64,000 nucleotides of DNA from contig OX365952.1 of the NCBI GenBank assembly GCA_947247005.1, positions 42,326,722 to 42,390,721 on the forward strand, read 5' to 3'. Source of the DNA: Spisula solida. Lineage: Eukaryota > Mollusca > Bivalvia > Venerida > Mactridae. The position numbers and the translations under genes were made by a program. The stretch's first letter is position 1. Each line of letters opens with the position of its first letter. Below are positions 47,108 through 59,066 of this stretch, in pieces. The notes under the pieces are model-generated. The model saw nothing but the letters and a program-made list of their open reading frames with translations. It did no database searches and was not told the DNA's origin.

Positions 47108-47295
47108 CAGTACGACCTCTCTAGGGAACATATGTAGTGCAACAACCTCTGTATAACAAAACCATCAAAGTTACATGTACTTGAAGTTATTACATGTATA
47201 TACTTTTGTAAATTCTGTAAGGCAACATTGCAACTTCTAAATAATGACCAATATTTGCAGCCCACAAAGGGTCTCACTCTACTGAGGTTGTTCTG
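47108..47295. mobile_element. Pogo-like MITE
   Basis: Ends CAGTACGACCTCTCTAGGG and CTCTACTGAGGTTGTTCTG, flanked by TA (47106-47107, 47296-47297). A second pogo-type end (TTGAGGTTTTACTG) lies at 47703-47717 without a clear partner. Confidence 0.6.
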
Positions 47296-47855
47296 TACTA
47301 TTGTGTCTTCAATAATTACGTGCAGATTATCCCTCTCTTCTAAGACATCATTTTCACAGAGTAGAACTTAAAACCAACTAAACGATTAAAACAAATTGTA
47401 GGGGTTCCAATGGTGTCTGGTGATTGAAGTAAATGACTTTCATACTATCACAACCCATAATTTACAAATGAGGACCTCACCTTAAAATAAAGACCACTAC
47501 TTTCTGTCCACTGACTTGCACATTATTCAACCTCAAATTCACAGTGAAATTGCGCCTATATGAAGACCATTTCTTTAACAAGATTGGCTCAGAATTAACC
47601 ATTTTTCGTTCCGTTTTCATCTGTTTGCTATTTGATAAAATGATGCAATCACTCAACATTATTGAGATAAGTTTTTTACAGTTCCAAGAAGGAGTTTCAT
47701 TATTGAGGTTTTACTGTAAATAGCTTAATTTTGCCACTTAGATCTATATATGCATCATGCACCACTTAACATATTACACCATCACTTAAATGGTTTATCA
47801 TACCCTATGTACTGGTCGATTTATAGTACCTGATAAACAAAGATTATTTATCTAT

Positions 47856-47965
47856 AGTCTAAGTCCGATAGAACGGCTCGTAGGTGTTGATATGGGATTA
47901 TAATCCTCGTTTCACTCGGAGTTATAAATCCCATATACAACACCTACTCATGTTCTATCCTATAC
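47856..47965. repeat. 110-bp palindrome
   Basis: GATAGAAC...GTAGGTGTTGATATGGGATT is inverted as ATCCCATATACAACACCTAC...GTTCTATC, with the tip CTCGTTTCACTCG. Possibly a hairpin MITE. Confidence 0.65.
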
Positions 47966-48039
47966 AAATAAATCGGTAGCTGCTAAAGCAGTGCCCTTTA
48001 ACACATGGTATATGGGTCACAGGTAACTGTATCATTCAT

Positions 48040-49142
48040 AGGCGGATCCAAGGGGGGGGGGGGGCGGACCCGGCGTACGCCCCCCCTAAAATCGCCGGAG
48101 CCTAGGTAATTTAATCATAGATTGGATGTAAGAACAATATTGATATGCAATTTTTTTTCGCTCGATTCGCTCGCGTCAATAACACAATAATAAATTAATG
48201 GATTTTTAAGTGAACTTAATGCTCTATGCAAAAAACAAAATATGGGACTGATTGGTAGCATAATGCCAAACATCGGCTACAGAATTGCCGAGATTCTTGC
48301 ACATTAAAAATGTCCGACAAGTCAGTAATACTGTTGACTTGATTTTCTTATAAACCTGTCATTTTCATTAAAAAATAAGATATCTCAAAATGCAGCTGAC
48401 GAATTCCGTGGTTATATTTAAAAAGTCACGAGGCAGAAAGCCACTGGTCTCCCTAGTCGCTGGATCCCAAGTATTTCACATTTCCTCTTAAACAAAACTG
48501 AAGCCCTGGAGTTCGCAGAGTATGCTGCTCAGATAGACATTGCATTTTTTCTTCGTGACGAATTTACAGAAGCTATATATATATATATATCAGTGAATAT
48601 TATCCAGTCGATAATCGTTAGTCCTGGCTATGCTGCTCATATAAACAACGAATTTTCTTGCTCGCTTCGCTCGCCTTAGAACTACGTAAATTCAATGAAA
48701 GCCGCCAAGTTTTGATTTACCAATGAGTTGGTTGGGTATGCTGCTCAGATAAACACTGATTTTTTTCTAATTCTTACAATTACTACATCAGTGAATATAA
48801 CCAAGTAATAAGGATGTGGTGTTTGCTGCTGAAATAGATAATTGCATTTTTTCTTGCTCGCTGCGCTCGTACAACCACTATCAGTTAATGTTGTCAAGTA
48901 GGGAATGAGTATGAGGGATATGCTGCTCAAATAATTAATTCATATATTCTTGCTCGCCTTGCTCTCACATTAACTTTATCAATGAATATTTTAAGATAAA
49001 GAACGAAATTGTGTGGAATGCTTCTCAGAAATACATTTTTTTCTTGCTCGCTTCGCTCGCGCATTTTCTTGGGGGGGGGGGGGGGTATCAATACATGAAT
49101 GTACCCCCCCCCCCCTAACGCCAAATCCTGGATCCGCCCCTG
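48040..49142. mobile_element. hAT-like element with about 98-bp internal units
   Basis: Left AGGCGGATCCAAGG, right TCCTGGATCCGCCCCTG (inverse CAGGGGCGGATCCAGGA), with 7 of 8 matching flank bases TCATTCAT / TCATTGAT, the size of a hAT target duplication. Inside, six units marked by TGCTGCTC at 48533, 48631, 48739, 48834, 48921 and 49019, most ending in TTCTTGCTCGCTTCGCTCGC. G-runs lie near both ends. No transposase frame. Confidence 0.75.
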
Positions 49143-49150
49143 TCATTGAT

Positions 49151-49481
49151 AAAGACATATAAAAAAAATTATGTTATCTTAGAAAGGTGAATACTGATTC
49201 ACTATTATGCTTGAACATAAACGATAAAGAAGTGTTTAAAGTAAATTAAGTACACACTTTGCCTGAAAAATATCTTTGTCACAATCATGTGGATTCAGCC
49301 GCGTACTCGCGTATTAGCAGCTACGTGCCTGATTGGGGGGCCTATTCATAAATGCGCAATTTGGGATATTATTATACCAATTACAAATTTGAAAGTGATG
49401 TACTATTGAAATGTAGCCGTTCAGTGTGTCCTATAGGTATATGTAGTGGGGCACTGCTTATGCACTAGTCAATATTTTGCC
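49151..49481. other. No gene seen
   Basis: Short spacer between two TIR elements. Confidence 0.4.
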
Positions 49482-49788
49482 CGCCCGAAGGGGGGGGGGG
49501 GGCGGTGGGCGACCCAGGGGGAATTAGACAGTTTCAATATGTTGATGTCTAAATCACCACCCTGGAGACAATGCTAAATGTCTAAATCCCCACCGTGGGG
49601 CATAGTTTTTCCTCCGGACACTCTAATAAAAACACGCATTAAAGTGTCACTGTCGTTTTTCGCGGTGTCAAAATTTTCGGACCAAAGTAAATTCCCCGGG
49701 ACTCAGAGTCGATAAGGTTGTCTCATTTCCGCCTGTCGGGAAGATTTGTCTGTCTAATTCCCCATGTATCCCCCCGGGCGGGCATACT
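49482..49788. mobile_element. GCCCGCCCG-TIR MITE
   Basis: Left GCCCGCCCGAAGGGGGG and GGGGGAATTAGACAG; right CTGTCTAATTCCCC and CCCCCCGGGCGGGC. About 300 bp, no convincing frame. Confidence 0.65.
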
Positions 49789-50219
49789 ATTGAATGGTGC
49801 ATTATTTGCACGTGCGGCAGCGTGCTGTGACAATTTAAGAAGGTGCAAACACGCATGTTGTGTGGTGCAGCAAATACGCGCCAAATCATCAGTAACCATG
49901 TTCATGAAGTTCATGAAGTATAGAGACCATATAATAGTCATTTGACTATATAAACTAGATAGTTTACCATGGTAACTTTATTGTATTTTTGGATCGTATA
50001 TATGATTAGATTCTATCTTGAGCGTTAGCATAGTGTCAGATTCATTTTGTCTGCAAGGGAGATCACTGCGACGCTGCTGTTGAAAACCAGTCTCCACCGG
50101 TTGTGACTCGCTAAAGGTCTAAGAAAGACAACTCTTGGAAACTAATGACGCACAGGTTGCATCATATCGCAGCACCGTGGTTGGCTTCAGCGATGTAAAC
50201 AATCTGACGAAATCTGTTC
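49789..50219. other. Upstream region of the SLC17-like gene
   Basis: Unique-looking, more GC than the repeat blocks. No exon recognised; may hold upstream regulatory sites. Confidence 0.4.
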
Positions 50220-50500
50220 AGTGGGCGGTCTTAATATGGGAAGAAAGATGTATTAAGAGACAGGATTTTTGTAAATTGTATTATTATTTTTGAATCTATT
50301 GCCAGAGGGCAGACTCTCGACGGTTTGTTTACATTTTACAATAGATCTAACTTCTATTGAACAATTGAACACTGAAATTTACTATTTATAAATACGGGAG
50401 TCGGGATTAGCTACATCCTACTAGATTGTAAACATATCGTACACACGCGAGTATTGTTTCATTCATAAATCGACTGCGTACAACGTGGCATTGTGAAACT
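50220..50500 (+). promoter_or_regulatory. Core promoter and 5' UTR of the SLC17-type gene
   Basis: A clean TATA box, TATAAATA, is at 50387-50394. This would place transcription start near 50415-50425 and give a 5' UTR of roughly 80 bases before the ATG at 50501. A GGGCGG GC box is at about 50222. The start codon context, with A at -3 and G at +4, is strong. The TATA box and GC box are read directly; the start site is inferred from usual TATA spacing. Confidence 0.5.
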
Positions 50501-50561
50501 ATGGTAAAAAGGAAGGAAGTTATAACAGATGCTGATGCTGATAAAGATGGCGATCAAGAAG
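50501..50561 (+). CDS. SLC17A5-like: SLC17/sialin-like transporter, coding exon 1
   Basis: This exon encodes a 20-residue, highly charged cytoplasmic N-terminus (starts MVKRKEV, ends GDQE) plus one base of the next codon. It ends at GAAG|GTGGGT, a good splice donor, in phase 1. The next exon (60902) needs exactly one base and then reads VPWWTSCR, so the phases agree across the 10.3 kb intron. Many sialins have an acidic tail with a dileucine lysosomal signal; no dileucine is seen here. The exon is short and its assignment rests on the strong ATG context, the donor, the phase and the upstream TATA box, so an alternative first exon remains possible. Confidence 0.6.
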
Positions 50562-51289
50562 GTGGGTTTTATTGAGTTATATTTCTGTGCGAGTAAACAA
50601 GTTAACCTTTCTATCGATTGACATTGTGTTCGTTCTTAGAATACATACATGTACATGTACAATGAATCTAAACAACACAGTACTGTAATTATTTTACTTG
50701 TGTACCAGTACAGTATTGTATAGATTTGTGTTAATTAGTCCTTTATAATGTACTTTACTTTAGCCTTTTGTATAAGATACACCAATATATCCCAACAAGG
50801 AGCAGAGATAGTCTCTGCCCTTGGCCCTCTGATAAACTGGGTAAAGACCACCTCAGTAATAAGGGTGCTAATTAAGGGGGTTGTTTAATTGAAGTTTACT
50901 GTAGCCCTGGGGTGCAGTCTGCAGTAGATGACTGTAAATCTAACTCGCATAAGAAGGAACTCGTGCATATATGAATGTTTTTTATTATTTATACAATAAT
51001 GCCTTTATATCAATGCCAAAATGTTGAAAGTGTGAAATTGGATATTTTCATAATTTTGTGACAAATTTATTGAGTTACATATATATATATATACTAGTAC
51101 TGTATAAAATAGGCCTATATGGCTGCAATTTATATTTGCACACCTAAATCAAGAGCTGCATGGTTGACAGCATTTTTATCTACTCGTCCAATTTGCAATT
51201 ATTTCTTGTTACCTGTAAGTATATATATTTGGTTAATGTACATTAGTATATTTGAGAAAATTTACTTAAAATGTGGTTAATATCAGCGA

Positions 51290-51356
51290 CGTAGCCAGTG
51301 ATGCAGACAAGGTATGCACAAGCATAACATTAATTTGAAGCCTGGCTACGCCCCTG
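51290..51356. repeat. 67-bp hAT-type miniature
   Basis: CAGCGACGTAGCCAG at the left is inverted as CTGGCTACGCCCCTG at the right; the terminus matches that of 59067-59952. Confidence 0.6.
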
Positions 51357-51669
51357 AATGGCGGTAATTATCTTTTGATGGGCTTGTGCAGTACAGGCAT
51401 TAATATTTTATTGAAATTTATAATATTATAAGGTATATGATAATAATTACTTAAAATGTACATTTATAAATATTTAGGGGCCCTGCTTGCATGGTATCCT
51501 ATTGTACAAGGTATACATGCAAAACAGTTTAAATTATGTGCTAAATATCTTTGCTGGATGAATAATTTAATTATTTAAAAGTATCAGTTTATGCAGCAAT
51601 AAAGATGCAGTGATAATGTGTTATACTTTTGTGAAATTTAGTGTTACACTTAATAATACTTTACAGTGT

Positions 51670-51830
51670 TTCCATCCAACTAGAGATTAACTGGTTGTGA
51701 ATCCAGAGGTAGTCTAGTTAAAGTACCAAGGCGTATATTGGAAAAGAGTTAGTGCACTAGGACAGATCGAGTGCCTGGATTCCTTGTATCACAAACTTTC
51801 TGTCTCTTCTATCGGAGGTGGCGGTTTATT
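51670..51830 (+). repeat. SINE tail fragment
   Basis: AACTAGAGATTAACTGGTTG, GTTAAAGTACCAAGG and GGATTCCTTGTATCACA match the body and tail of 43235-43556. Confidence 0.65.
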
Positions 51831-52264
51831 GGCGGAATTAGGCTGGGATAAAACTTAATGGCTTTCACTATGATTGACTGTCTCAGTCAAACACACACAA
51901 AATTATTAATACAAATTACAATGTACAATGGTTCACAGAAATTCAATTTTATTTTGAAACCAGAATTTCAAGGACTAACTATTTTGGTTGTCTGGATTTA
52001 TCAAACTACAAAATTCCATTGAATGCTTATCTCCCTTAGCTAATAACAGTTAGTCTTCAAGCCCCACAAAGGCACAAGTGCATTTTCAAGATTAAAATTG
52101 TTGAGGAATAGCATTGTTATTGTCTGACCAGATTAAACTGAGACTCTGATCAAAGTCTGTATACTCCCGGCTGTACTCGGCTGTTTTCGATTCGTATGTT
52201 TATTTTCTTCATCTGCAGTAACCTCTGCATTTGTAACAAAATCGAAAGAAAAATCATGCATGAA

Positions 52265-52330
52265 TTGTAGCGCAGTGGAAACGTTTGCGCCTTTAACGCC
52301 AGTGGTAGCAGGTTCGAAACTTACTGCAAG
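52265..52330 (+). repeat. tRNA-like SINE head
   Basis: A box TAGCGCAGTGG (52268-52278) and B box GGTTCGAAAC (52311-52320). No pairing acceptor ends, so a relic. Confidence 0.5.
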
Positions 52331-52629
52331 CGTTTGTCATTAATATTTTTATTTCAACTTTCTATCCTTCAATCAAGGGTTTTATGTTTAAAACTATACC
52401 CCGTACGTTCTTATATTATTTCGTCTTTATTATCGGTTTTTGTAATATTTTCAAATGCATATTGGTTTATTTCAAGTACATGAAAAAGGCTTCGACGACT
52501 TGGCCATTATAAATTTAATGTATGACTGAATTGTGTAAGGGATATGTGAACATAGGGATGATGATAATTCACAAATAGCATACTTGCATAAAAAGATATG
52601 AATGTTAAAATAAAAAATATATTTAGTAA

Positions 52630-52690
52630 GCCTCAAACCCGATGCCTTGTGGTCTACACACCACACACTTAACCACTGATCCATTACAGT
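52630..52690 (-). repeat. tRNA-like SINE head, opposite strand
   Basis: On the - strand GGATCAGTGGTTAAGTG, then GGGTTTGAGG as a B-box-like end. Confidence 0.45.
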
Positions 52691-52789
52691 TTGTTATCTA
52701 GTAGCAACTCAATAAAGCCACTATAGCGATAAATGTAATTATATGTTTTTATAACTTCGGAAATTTCCGGACTTGAACGAATTATGCAA

Positions 52790-52960
52790 GGAGTCTCAGT
52801 TTAATCTGGTCAGACAATACAATAACCTCGAATACAATAGATCAGATAAACTCAAGGTTAACCTTGGTCGCTTATTATTGTTGCAATAACCTCGAATACA
52901 ATAGATCAGATAAACTCAAGATTAACCTTTGCTTGGTCGCTTATTATTGTTAAACCTCTT
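52790..52960 (+). repeat. About 60-bp direct duplication
   Basis: CAATAACCTCGAATACAATA then GATCAGATAAACTCAAG occurs at about 52820 and 52883, each followed by TTAACC and GGTCGCTTATTATTGTT. Confidence 0.85.
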
Positions 52961-53093
52961 ATATTTAAACATTAGGGTTGATTACATTTGTAACTTAGGA
53001 TCAATGTCTGGTAGGGTAACAATATGAGGGATGATCCATATATAACGAGAAAAAGCTTATGATTTTGTTATGACCCGTTAGATTTTACTCAAA

Positions 53094-55577
53094 CTTAAAG
53101 GGACTATTGACTGACTTTGTTTCCATTATACATTTAGGTCAATAAATGTCTATTTTTAACATCAGAAACGAAAATTCCGATATTTTACGAGTATTTACGA
53201 TGTTTATGTCGACTAATCATATACGCGTAGTGCGCATATTCTGATACCGCTGATATCGGAAATTTCCGGAAGCGCGTTCGTATATCTTCGTAAAATCTGA
53301 CTGTGACGTCACAATCGGTACTCGCAGTTTAATCTGTCGCTCAAACAGAATGTTTCTTTTGATTTCAATCACTATAGTTTTGTCCAAATAGGGAAAATTT
53401 AACTACCTGTCTTCAGAGAAGCATCTTTTATTTTAAAAAAATAATTGATTTTATGGGTTAAAACATATCGCTGGCTTAGAATTAGAAGGTTGTAAGTACA
53501 AAATCAATATTTTGAGAAAACAAGAAAAAACTTGTGTCAGAGACCAGTTCCGATTTTCATGAAAATAGGCTCATAAGAAGCGCCTCGTGGTGCAGATTTT
53601 AAATATGCATGAGTCTTATAAGGTCGTAAATAGTACTTACTATCTTCTATAAATAAGCCAGCGATATATTTACATATATCACGCATGTTAATAAAAAAAA
53701 AATGCGTGCATATATACTCTGTGTAAAGAAATATTCCATTAACTAGCCTTTCATTGTACCCAGTCAGTATGTTAGTGTGCTAATTGATAATCAAATTCAA
53801 ATGTGCATAACTTTTTTAAAATAATAGTATAGTAGATCTCCTGAATTTCTACATCGGGTTTTTATTGGTGTTTATCAAAGAATACGCAATAATCTTTGGT
53901 GTTATCCATGTGCTCTATCGCTTAGCAGTGACATACATTTTGTTGATTGCTAGCAACAGAGTGACAAGGTTGTATTTAATTGCAACTTCCGTAATATGTG
54001 TAATATGTGTACACGGTTTGCCATTGGCAGTTAACAAATAAACTAATTACCAAATTTACAATTACGCGTTATCAATAAAAAAAACCATAATCGTTTTCTA
54101 ACATAAGTTATAAATGTCGGGTCAAGTACAATAATTTGAGCAATTTTATATGCACCATTATACCAGAACTAAAAATGTAAGTCCTAGATTATAAGTCAGT
54201 TAAAATTCCAATGTGTTATATTCTTTGATGATATCGCTTAGGTTGGTTTCCCGCGGTAATCAGTCGGGGTTCTATGATCTACGACTGGTCGCGTTGTCTT
54301 GCTGATTAGTTTACTGTCAATTAACAATGTGTCACCAGTTACTTTGATTGCAGTTTTCGCAAGGTCAGATAGTGTTGCTATATACGATTTGTTGTAATGT
54401 ATACATAGTATTATATATGTCTGACAGTACTCTGGCCTATAGCATGGATATACACATAATGTCTAATGTATTTCCGTGCCTATAGATACTTTCAAATAAA
54501 CTTACATCGATCCGTCATGATTTTCAATTGTCTTAGACCTTACATATAATTTTAAATCTATATTTTTATAATTATGCTTTAGAGATTGATGCAATTGAGT
54601 GCAGCAATGATATCAACTAAAGAGCGCTTTAACTATTACATAGACTAAACCAACATAATTATGTTCAACATTATAAAACCAGCTTTTATGGAAAATTCCA
54701 CACATTCTCGTTAATTGGGATTTATGTGTTCTTATTTTATAACAAACAATAACATACTTTCACGTGTCTAGGGCTTTAAATGACATATTTTACAAGAGTC
54801 AAATTAAAGACGAAGCTTTTTTTTTTCAACATGTGATTGTCATTTGTTTTGGAAAATATTAATGATATTGCTCCAAACTCAGACTATATTTAAGAAAATA
54901 TACATAATTATGTATCTCTTACTTCCGAGGCCCTCAGGGTTTAATAAATTTATTTAGTGTATAAATTACTTTCATGGCATCGCTACCAACCAATTTAAGT
55001 TGAAATTCTCTAGTTTTTAGTTTGTGTCCTACAAAAACCAATAAACCGTAGCCGAAATGCTGCAATATGATTGGCTAACGCCACCTGTCAATCAAAATCA
55101 ACAGGAAGGTCAATTACCAGTCCGTGTAGCCAATGCGGTTAGCGATATTTACAGTGTGAATGTCTGGCAGATTTCTTCGTCGTCGTTATTATGATTTCCC
55201 TTATTAATAATACGGTAGGTTTGAATTGATATGGCAAAATATTTTCATTGCCATCATAATCTGTATCCGAAGAATTTATCGTTTCATTAGCTCAGGGACC
55301 GTATATTGTCTTCCCAGATTAGCTGAGTCGGAGAACTTCGCTGTCCGACATCTTGTTAATAGCACGATTGTGACGTCACACGCTTCGTTTCTAACATCGG
55401 ACTTTTCCGGAGATATTTCCGTAAGTTTCCGTACAGGTATAACAATGGACGTGAAATAATCGGTTGTACACAGGTAAATGTACGGGGAATTTCGGGGAAA
55501 ATGTTGCGAATGCAATCACGATGCCGAATAGAACTATTACACAAAAGTTTAAGTCACCGGTAAATATTCCCTTTAAG
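53094..55577. mobile_element. Inner element with long, worn inverted arms
   Basis: Ends CTTAAAGGGACTATT and AATATTCCCTTTAAG. About 170-220 bases inside, the arms match again as TTTCCGG...GTGACGTCACAATC (53270-53320) and its inverse (55367-55428). Part of it (53455-53680) recurs at 45765-46010. CCAAT motifs lie at 55070-55130. Target duplication not resolved. Confidence 0.5.
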
Positions 55578-55979
55578 CTGGTAGTAATAACATAATTTGC
55601 AATGTTTTCCTAAATGTTCATGATTACAGAGACATCATGCAAAAATCTATGGTTGCTAAGGTAACCCTCGATACGCAAAGGCGGGGCATGTTTCGGAGTG
55701 TTCACCATTTACACGCAAATTTAAACCCTTACAGTTTTCATGTAAGCAACAGCAATGTGATGACAATTGGTACTTGGGGTCACCTAAAACTCGCCTGACT
55801 GATGATGACGTCATACACGGGTTGTGTTGGCATTCGTTACGTCACGCACGTGGTATCGTTCCGGGATAGTAAAAAAAATTACTGACGACAAAAGAGTTTC
55901 AATAAAATATTTAGTTTTGAAGAAAACCAGGAATAATACAATTGTGCACGATATTCAGTAAACATTTCGTGATCATGTC

Positions 55980-56213
55980 ATGTCTAAAGCTTCGATTTGT
56001 GAACATTATAACATATTAAAAATTGACTGGAAAAATGCTAGAGATATAACGCAAAGTGGACGTAACGTTACGTCAACGTCAGAACTACGCACGAAAATGT
56101 TGGTTGTTTCGAATCAAATTACTAAGGATGACTATCGTGAGACTTTTTCAACTTTGTATGGCATCGGCGAAGACGTATACATATTGAAGGATGATAATCT
56201 GAAAAGTTTTTAA
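55980..56213 (+). CDS. Unrecognised 77-codon frame within the mariner-like element
   Basis: ATG to TAA, encoding MSKASICEHYNILKIDW... and ending DDYRETFSTLYGIGEDVYIL-KDDNLKSF. Composition is protein-like (balanced charge, aromatic residues). No DDD/DDE triad or DNA-binding motif could be placed. Could be a captured exon, an element-encoded small protein or chance. CRE-type TGACGTCA (about 55806) and TTACGTCACGCACGTGG (about 55837) lie upstream. Confidence 0.25.
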   Translation: MSKASICEHYNILKIDWKNARDITQSGRNVTSTSELRTKMLVVSNQITKDDYRETFSTLYGIGEDVYILKDDNLKSF

Positions 56214-56490
56214 AAATTAATTTAGTAAGGCCTAAGGAATGGGAACGTCAAATTGATCAAAGTTAAATTCTGAATAACGTTAAAAGGTGCAAAAATGACG
56301 TTGCCCCGTCTACCGGTTTCATAGGTCGGCAAAAATGTTCCAAATAATTTATTTTTCGATATATTGGAAAACTATGTCGTACGTTTTCTCCTAATATATG
56401 TATTAACCCCCACATAAAATATTTTGAGAAAATACTAAGTAATAACAAAATTATAAGCATTTTCTCGTTATATATGGATCATCCCTCGTA

Positions 56491-57532
56491 CTTACGATAA
56501 ACGGTTGACTCAAATACTATACTCAACAAAAAATAAATTTTACTCTTAGTTCCCATGTATTGATAAAATTAGTGAAATGGTAATCAGTGGACTACAGCCG
56601 TCTCATTTTGCTCAAGAAATTAACAGTTTATGCAAACAGTTGACCAAAAACACAACTCTTGAACTGTATTGTAACTGTAAATAAACTCTTACATGTATTT
56701 TAATTCAAAGGGAGTTAATTTGAAACATGTATCAATGTTTGACTTAAACCACATTAACCAGCGTTAAGACATTTTCAGTGTCAAACTTATTTTTCTTTTC
56801 AACAATACATGTATTGATGTTGACAACATTAAAACAGGTCAACAGCCCTAGTTTGAATATGTGTAATGCTGTTTTGCCAAAATCAGTTATTCCCCTTTCC
56901 GTTCAGTAATTGTATGATGTTTTCCCTGGAATTCTTCAACAAGATGGGCAATATAAATACTCCCAATTTCTGAACTTGGTTATTTCTTTAATGAGCATTG
57001 AAATATCAATATATGAATAATGTAAAGTTTCTTTTTTGTTGAGTATAGTATAAATGGTTGACTGAAATACTTTATAGCGAAGATTAGTTCAAAACAAAAC
57101 TATTTTATCATTTATTATTACTACTTGTTTACTATATAAATGATAAATTTAACCTTGTACACAGTTACTGAATAAATTAACATATTGTATGGTAGAACAA
57201 ATATAAAGATAAAAGGGCAATGGTTTCAAATATCATTTTTGAAAACAATCAGTTATATTTTTAATGGCCACACCACACCTATGCATTTCTCCTGTCAGAT
57301 ACTAGTAGCAACAAAGTTGAAGAAACTATTAAATATATGTTGGATGGATACTTGTTCAATGCCTTAGATTGATTTAATACAATTATAACTATGAAACTTG
57401 CCCTATCAAAGAGCTGAAGTTTTGTGGAGAAAGTACTTTAGAGATTTCTGTATTACCAATATCTACTAAACTCAGTTTCTAAAATGCAGTTTTAATGTTG
57501 GTCACACAGGCTCCAATAGCAACATAATTTTT
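56491..57532. other. No gene seen (intron 1)
   Basis: AT-rich unique-looking intronic sequence. Confidence 0.5.
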
Positions 57533-58074
57533 ATACGCTCGTTTGAAAAACGGGACAAATTATGAAACACCCTTGGCGGGTGGGTGGCGGCGTCCAATGC
57601 GACAATTGTGACAATGCTTATGGACAAAATATCTAGGCCAAATCGGCCTAGGCCTTATTTGGTTATGGGCCTTTAATTACCAAAAAAGTATGAACTTTGC
57701 CTTGTCTGTACTCTAACTCAAACAGTTTTCATCCGATCGTCTTCAAACTTTGTGACAATGCTTATGGGCATAATATCTAGGCCAAGTTCGAATATATATA
57801 GTTCAAATCGGCCTAGGCCTTATTGGGTTATGGTCCTTTAATTACCAAAACAGTGTGAAATTGGCCTTTTCTGTACTCCAGTTTATAAACAGTTCTCATT
57901 CGATCGTCTTCAAACTTGGTGACAATGAATATGGGTATAATATCTAGGACAAGTTCAATTGTAGGCCAAATCAGCCTAGGCCTTCTTGGCTTATGGTCCT
58001 TTAATTAAAAAAAACGTTGGATTGTTTGTTTTTCACCATCCCCGAGACTCACCATGCCCCGAGACGGGCGTATT
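57533..58074. mobile_element. CGCTCGTTTG-terminus element, about three internal units
   Basis: 5' ATACGCTCGTTTGAAAAACG; 3' CCCCGAGACGGGCGTATTTT. Units marked by GTGACAATG at 57608, 57752 and 57919 with CGGCCTAGGCCTTATT and ATCCGATCGTCTTCAAACTT. Recognised type of mollusc dispersed repeat; non-autonomous. Confidence 0.65.
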
Positions 58075-58245
58075 TTGTGACATTTTGGCTCTTGTTATTC
58101 AATAGACCTACTACAAAATTTAATGTTTACTGTATATTTGCCTGGTACCGACTATATTGTCTATGCCATCATGCATGTATCAAACAAGATTTGTTTTATC
58201 AACATTATTGGTATACAGTTTCTTGGTAATATGCACATTATCTGT

Positions 58246-58686
58246 TCCATCATGTTAATGTATTGTTTCTATGTTGATATTGTGACACTGACTGCATTGC
58301 TCCATCGTGTTAATGTATTGTTTCTATGTTGATATTGTGACACTGACTGCATTGCTCCATCATGTTAATGTATTGTTTCTATGTTGATATTGTGACACTG
58401 ACTGCATTGATCCATCATGTTAATGTATTGTTTCTATGTTGATATTGTGACACTGACTGCATTGATCCATCATGTTAATGTATTGTTTCTATGTTGATAT
58501 TGTGACACTGACTGCATTGATCCATCATGTTAATGTATTGTTTCTATGTTGATATTGTGACACTGACTGCATTGATCCATCATGTTAATGTATTGTTTCT
58601 ATGTTGATATTGTGACACTGACTGCATTGCTCCATCATGTTAATGTATTGTTTCTATGTTGATATTGTGACACTGACTGCATTGAT
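58246..58686 (+). repeat. 55-bp minisatellite
   Basis: Eight nearly identical units: TCCATCATGTTAATGTATTG, TTTCTATGTTGATATTGTGA, CACTGACTGCATTGA. High identity implies recent expansion. Confidence 0.93.
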
Positions 58687-59066
58687 CATGGAATTATACG
58701 ACAATGTATTCAGATATTTGGCACTAGTGGCAGGGTTCAGGTAAACTGTGGGTTGATCTGTAATTATTGCATCAGAAAGAAATGACTCAGCATATGATCA
58801 ATGTAGCTGATTACAAATCCCCCTAGTCATGTTACTCTCAGTTCTTTGATTTTGTAATTATTGCATCAGCATATTGAACACATGTCTGTCTTGGTACACT
58901 AATTTTATGATAATATCCATTTATTATGTTGTGGTTTTTGCACGCATGTGTGCTGTTTATATGATGGTGGGACATAAAACCTGTGGAACTTTATGTTAAT
59001 TCAAAAGAGATCAAAGCTGGCTTAAAATCTGGCAAACTTAATGGAAAAATCAATAATAATTGATAG

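Larger units (their letters stand above)
53025..56488. mobile_element. 3.46-kb mariner-like element, itself invaded
   Basis: Left TIR TGAGGGATGATCCATATATA, ACGAGAAAAAGCTTATGATT; right TIR is its inverse, ending TATATATGGATCATCCCTCG. TA flanks both (53023-53024, 56489-56490). TIRs match over about 50 bp. A second inverted-repeat element (53094-55577) sits inside near the left end. The remaining body holds one 77-codon frame. No transposase catalytic motif could be found. Confidence 0.75.

Noticed and set aside
49668..49945. Three overlapping frames of 72-75 codons
   Set aside because: Overlap a MITE end and each other on both strands; chance openness in a more GC-rich stretch.
55226..55515. 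Overlapping frames of 77-79 codons on both strands
   Set aside because: Lie in the inverted arm of the inner transposon; no domain support.
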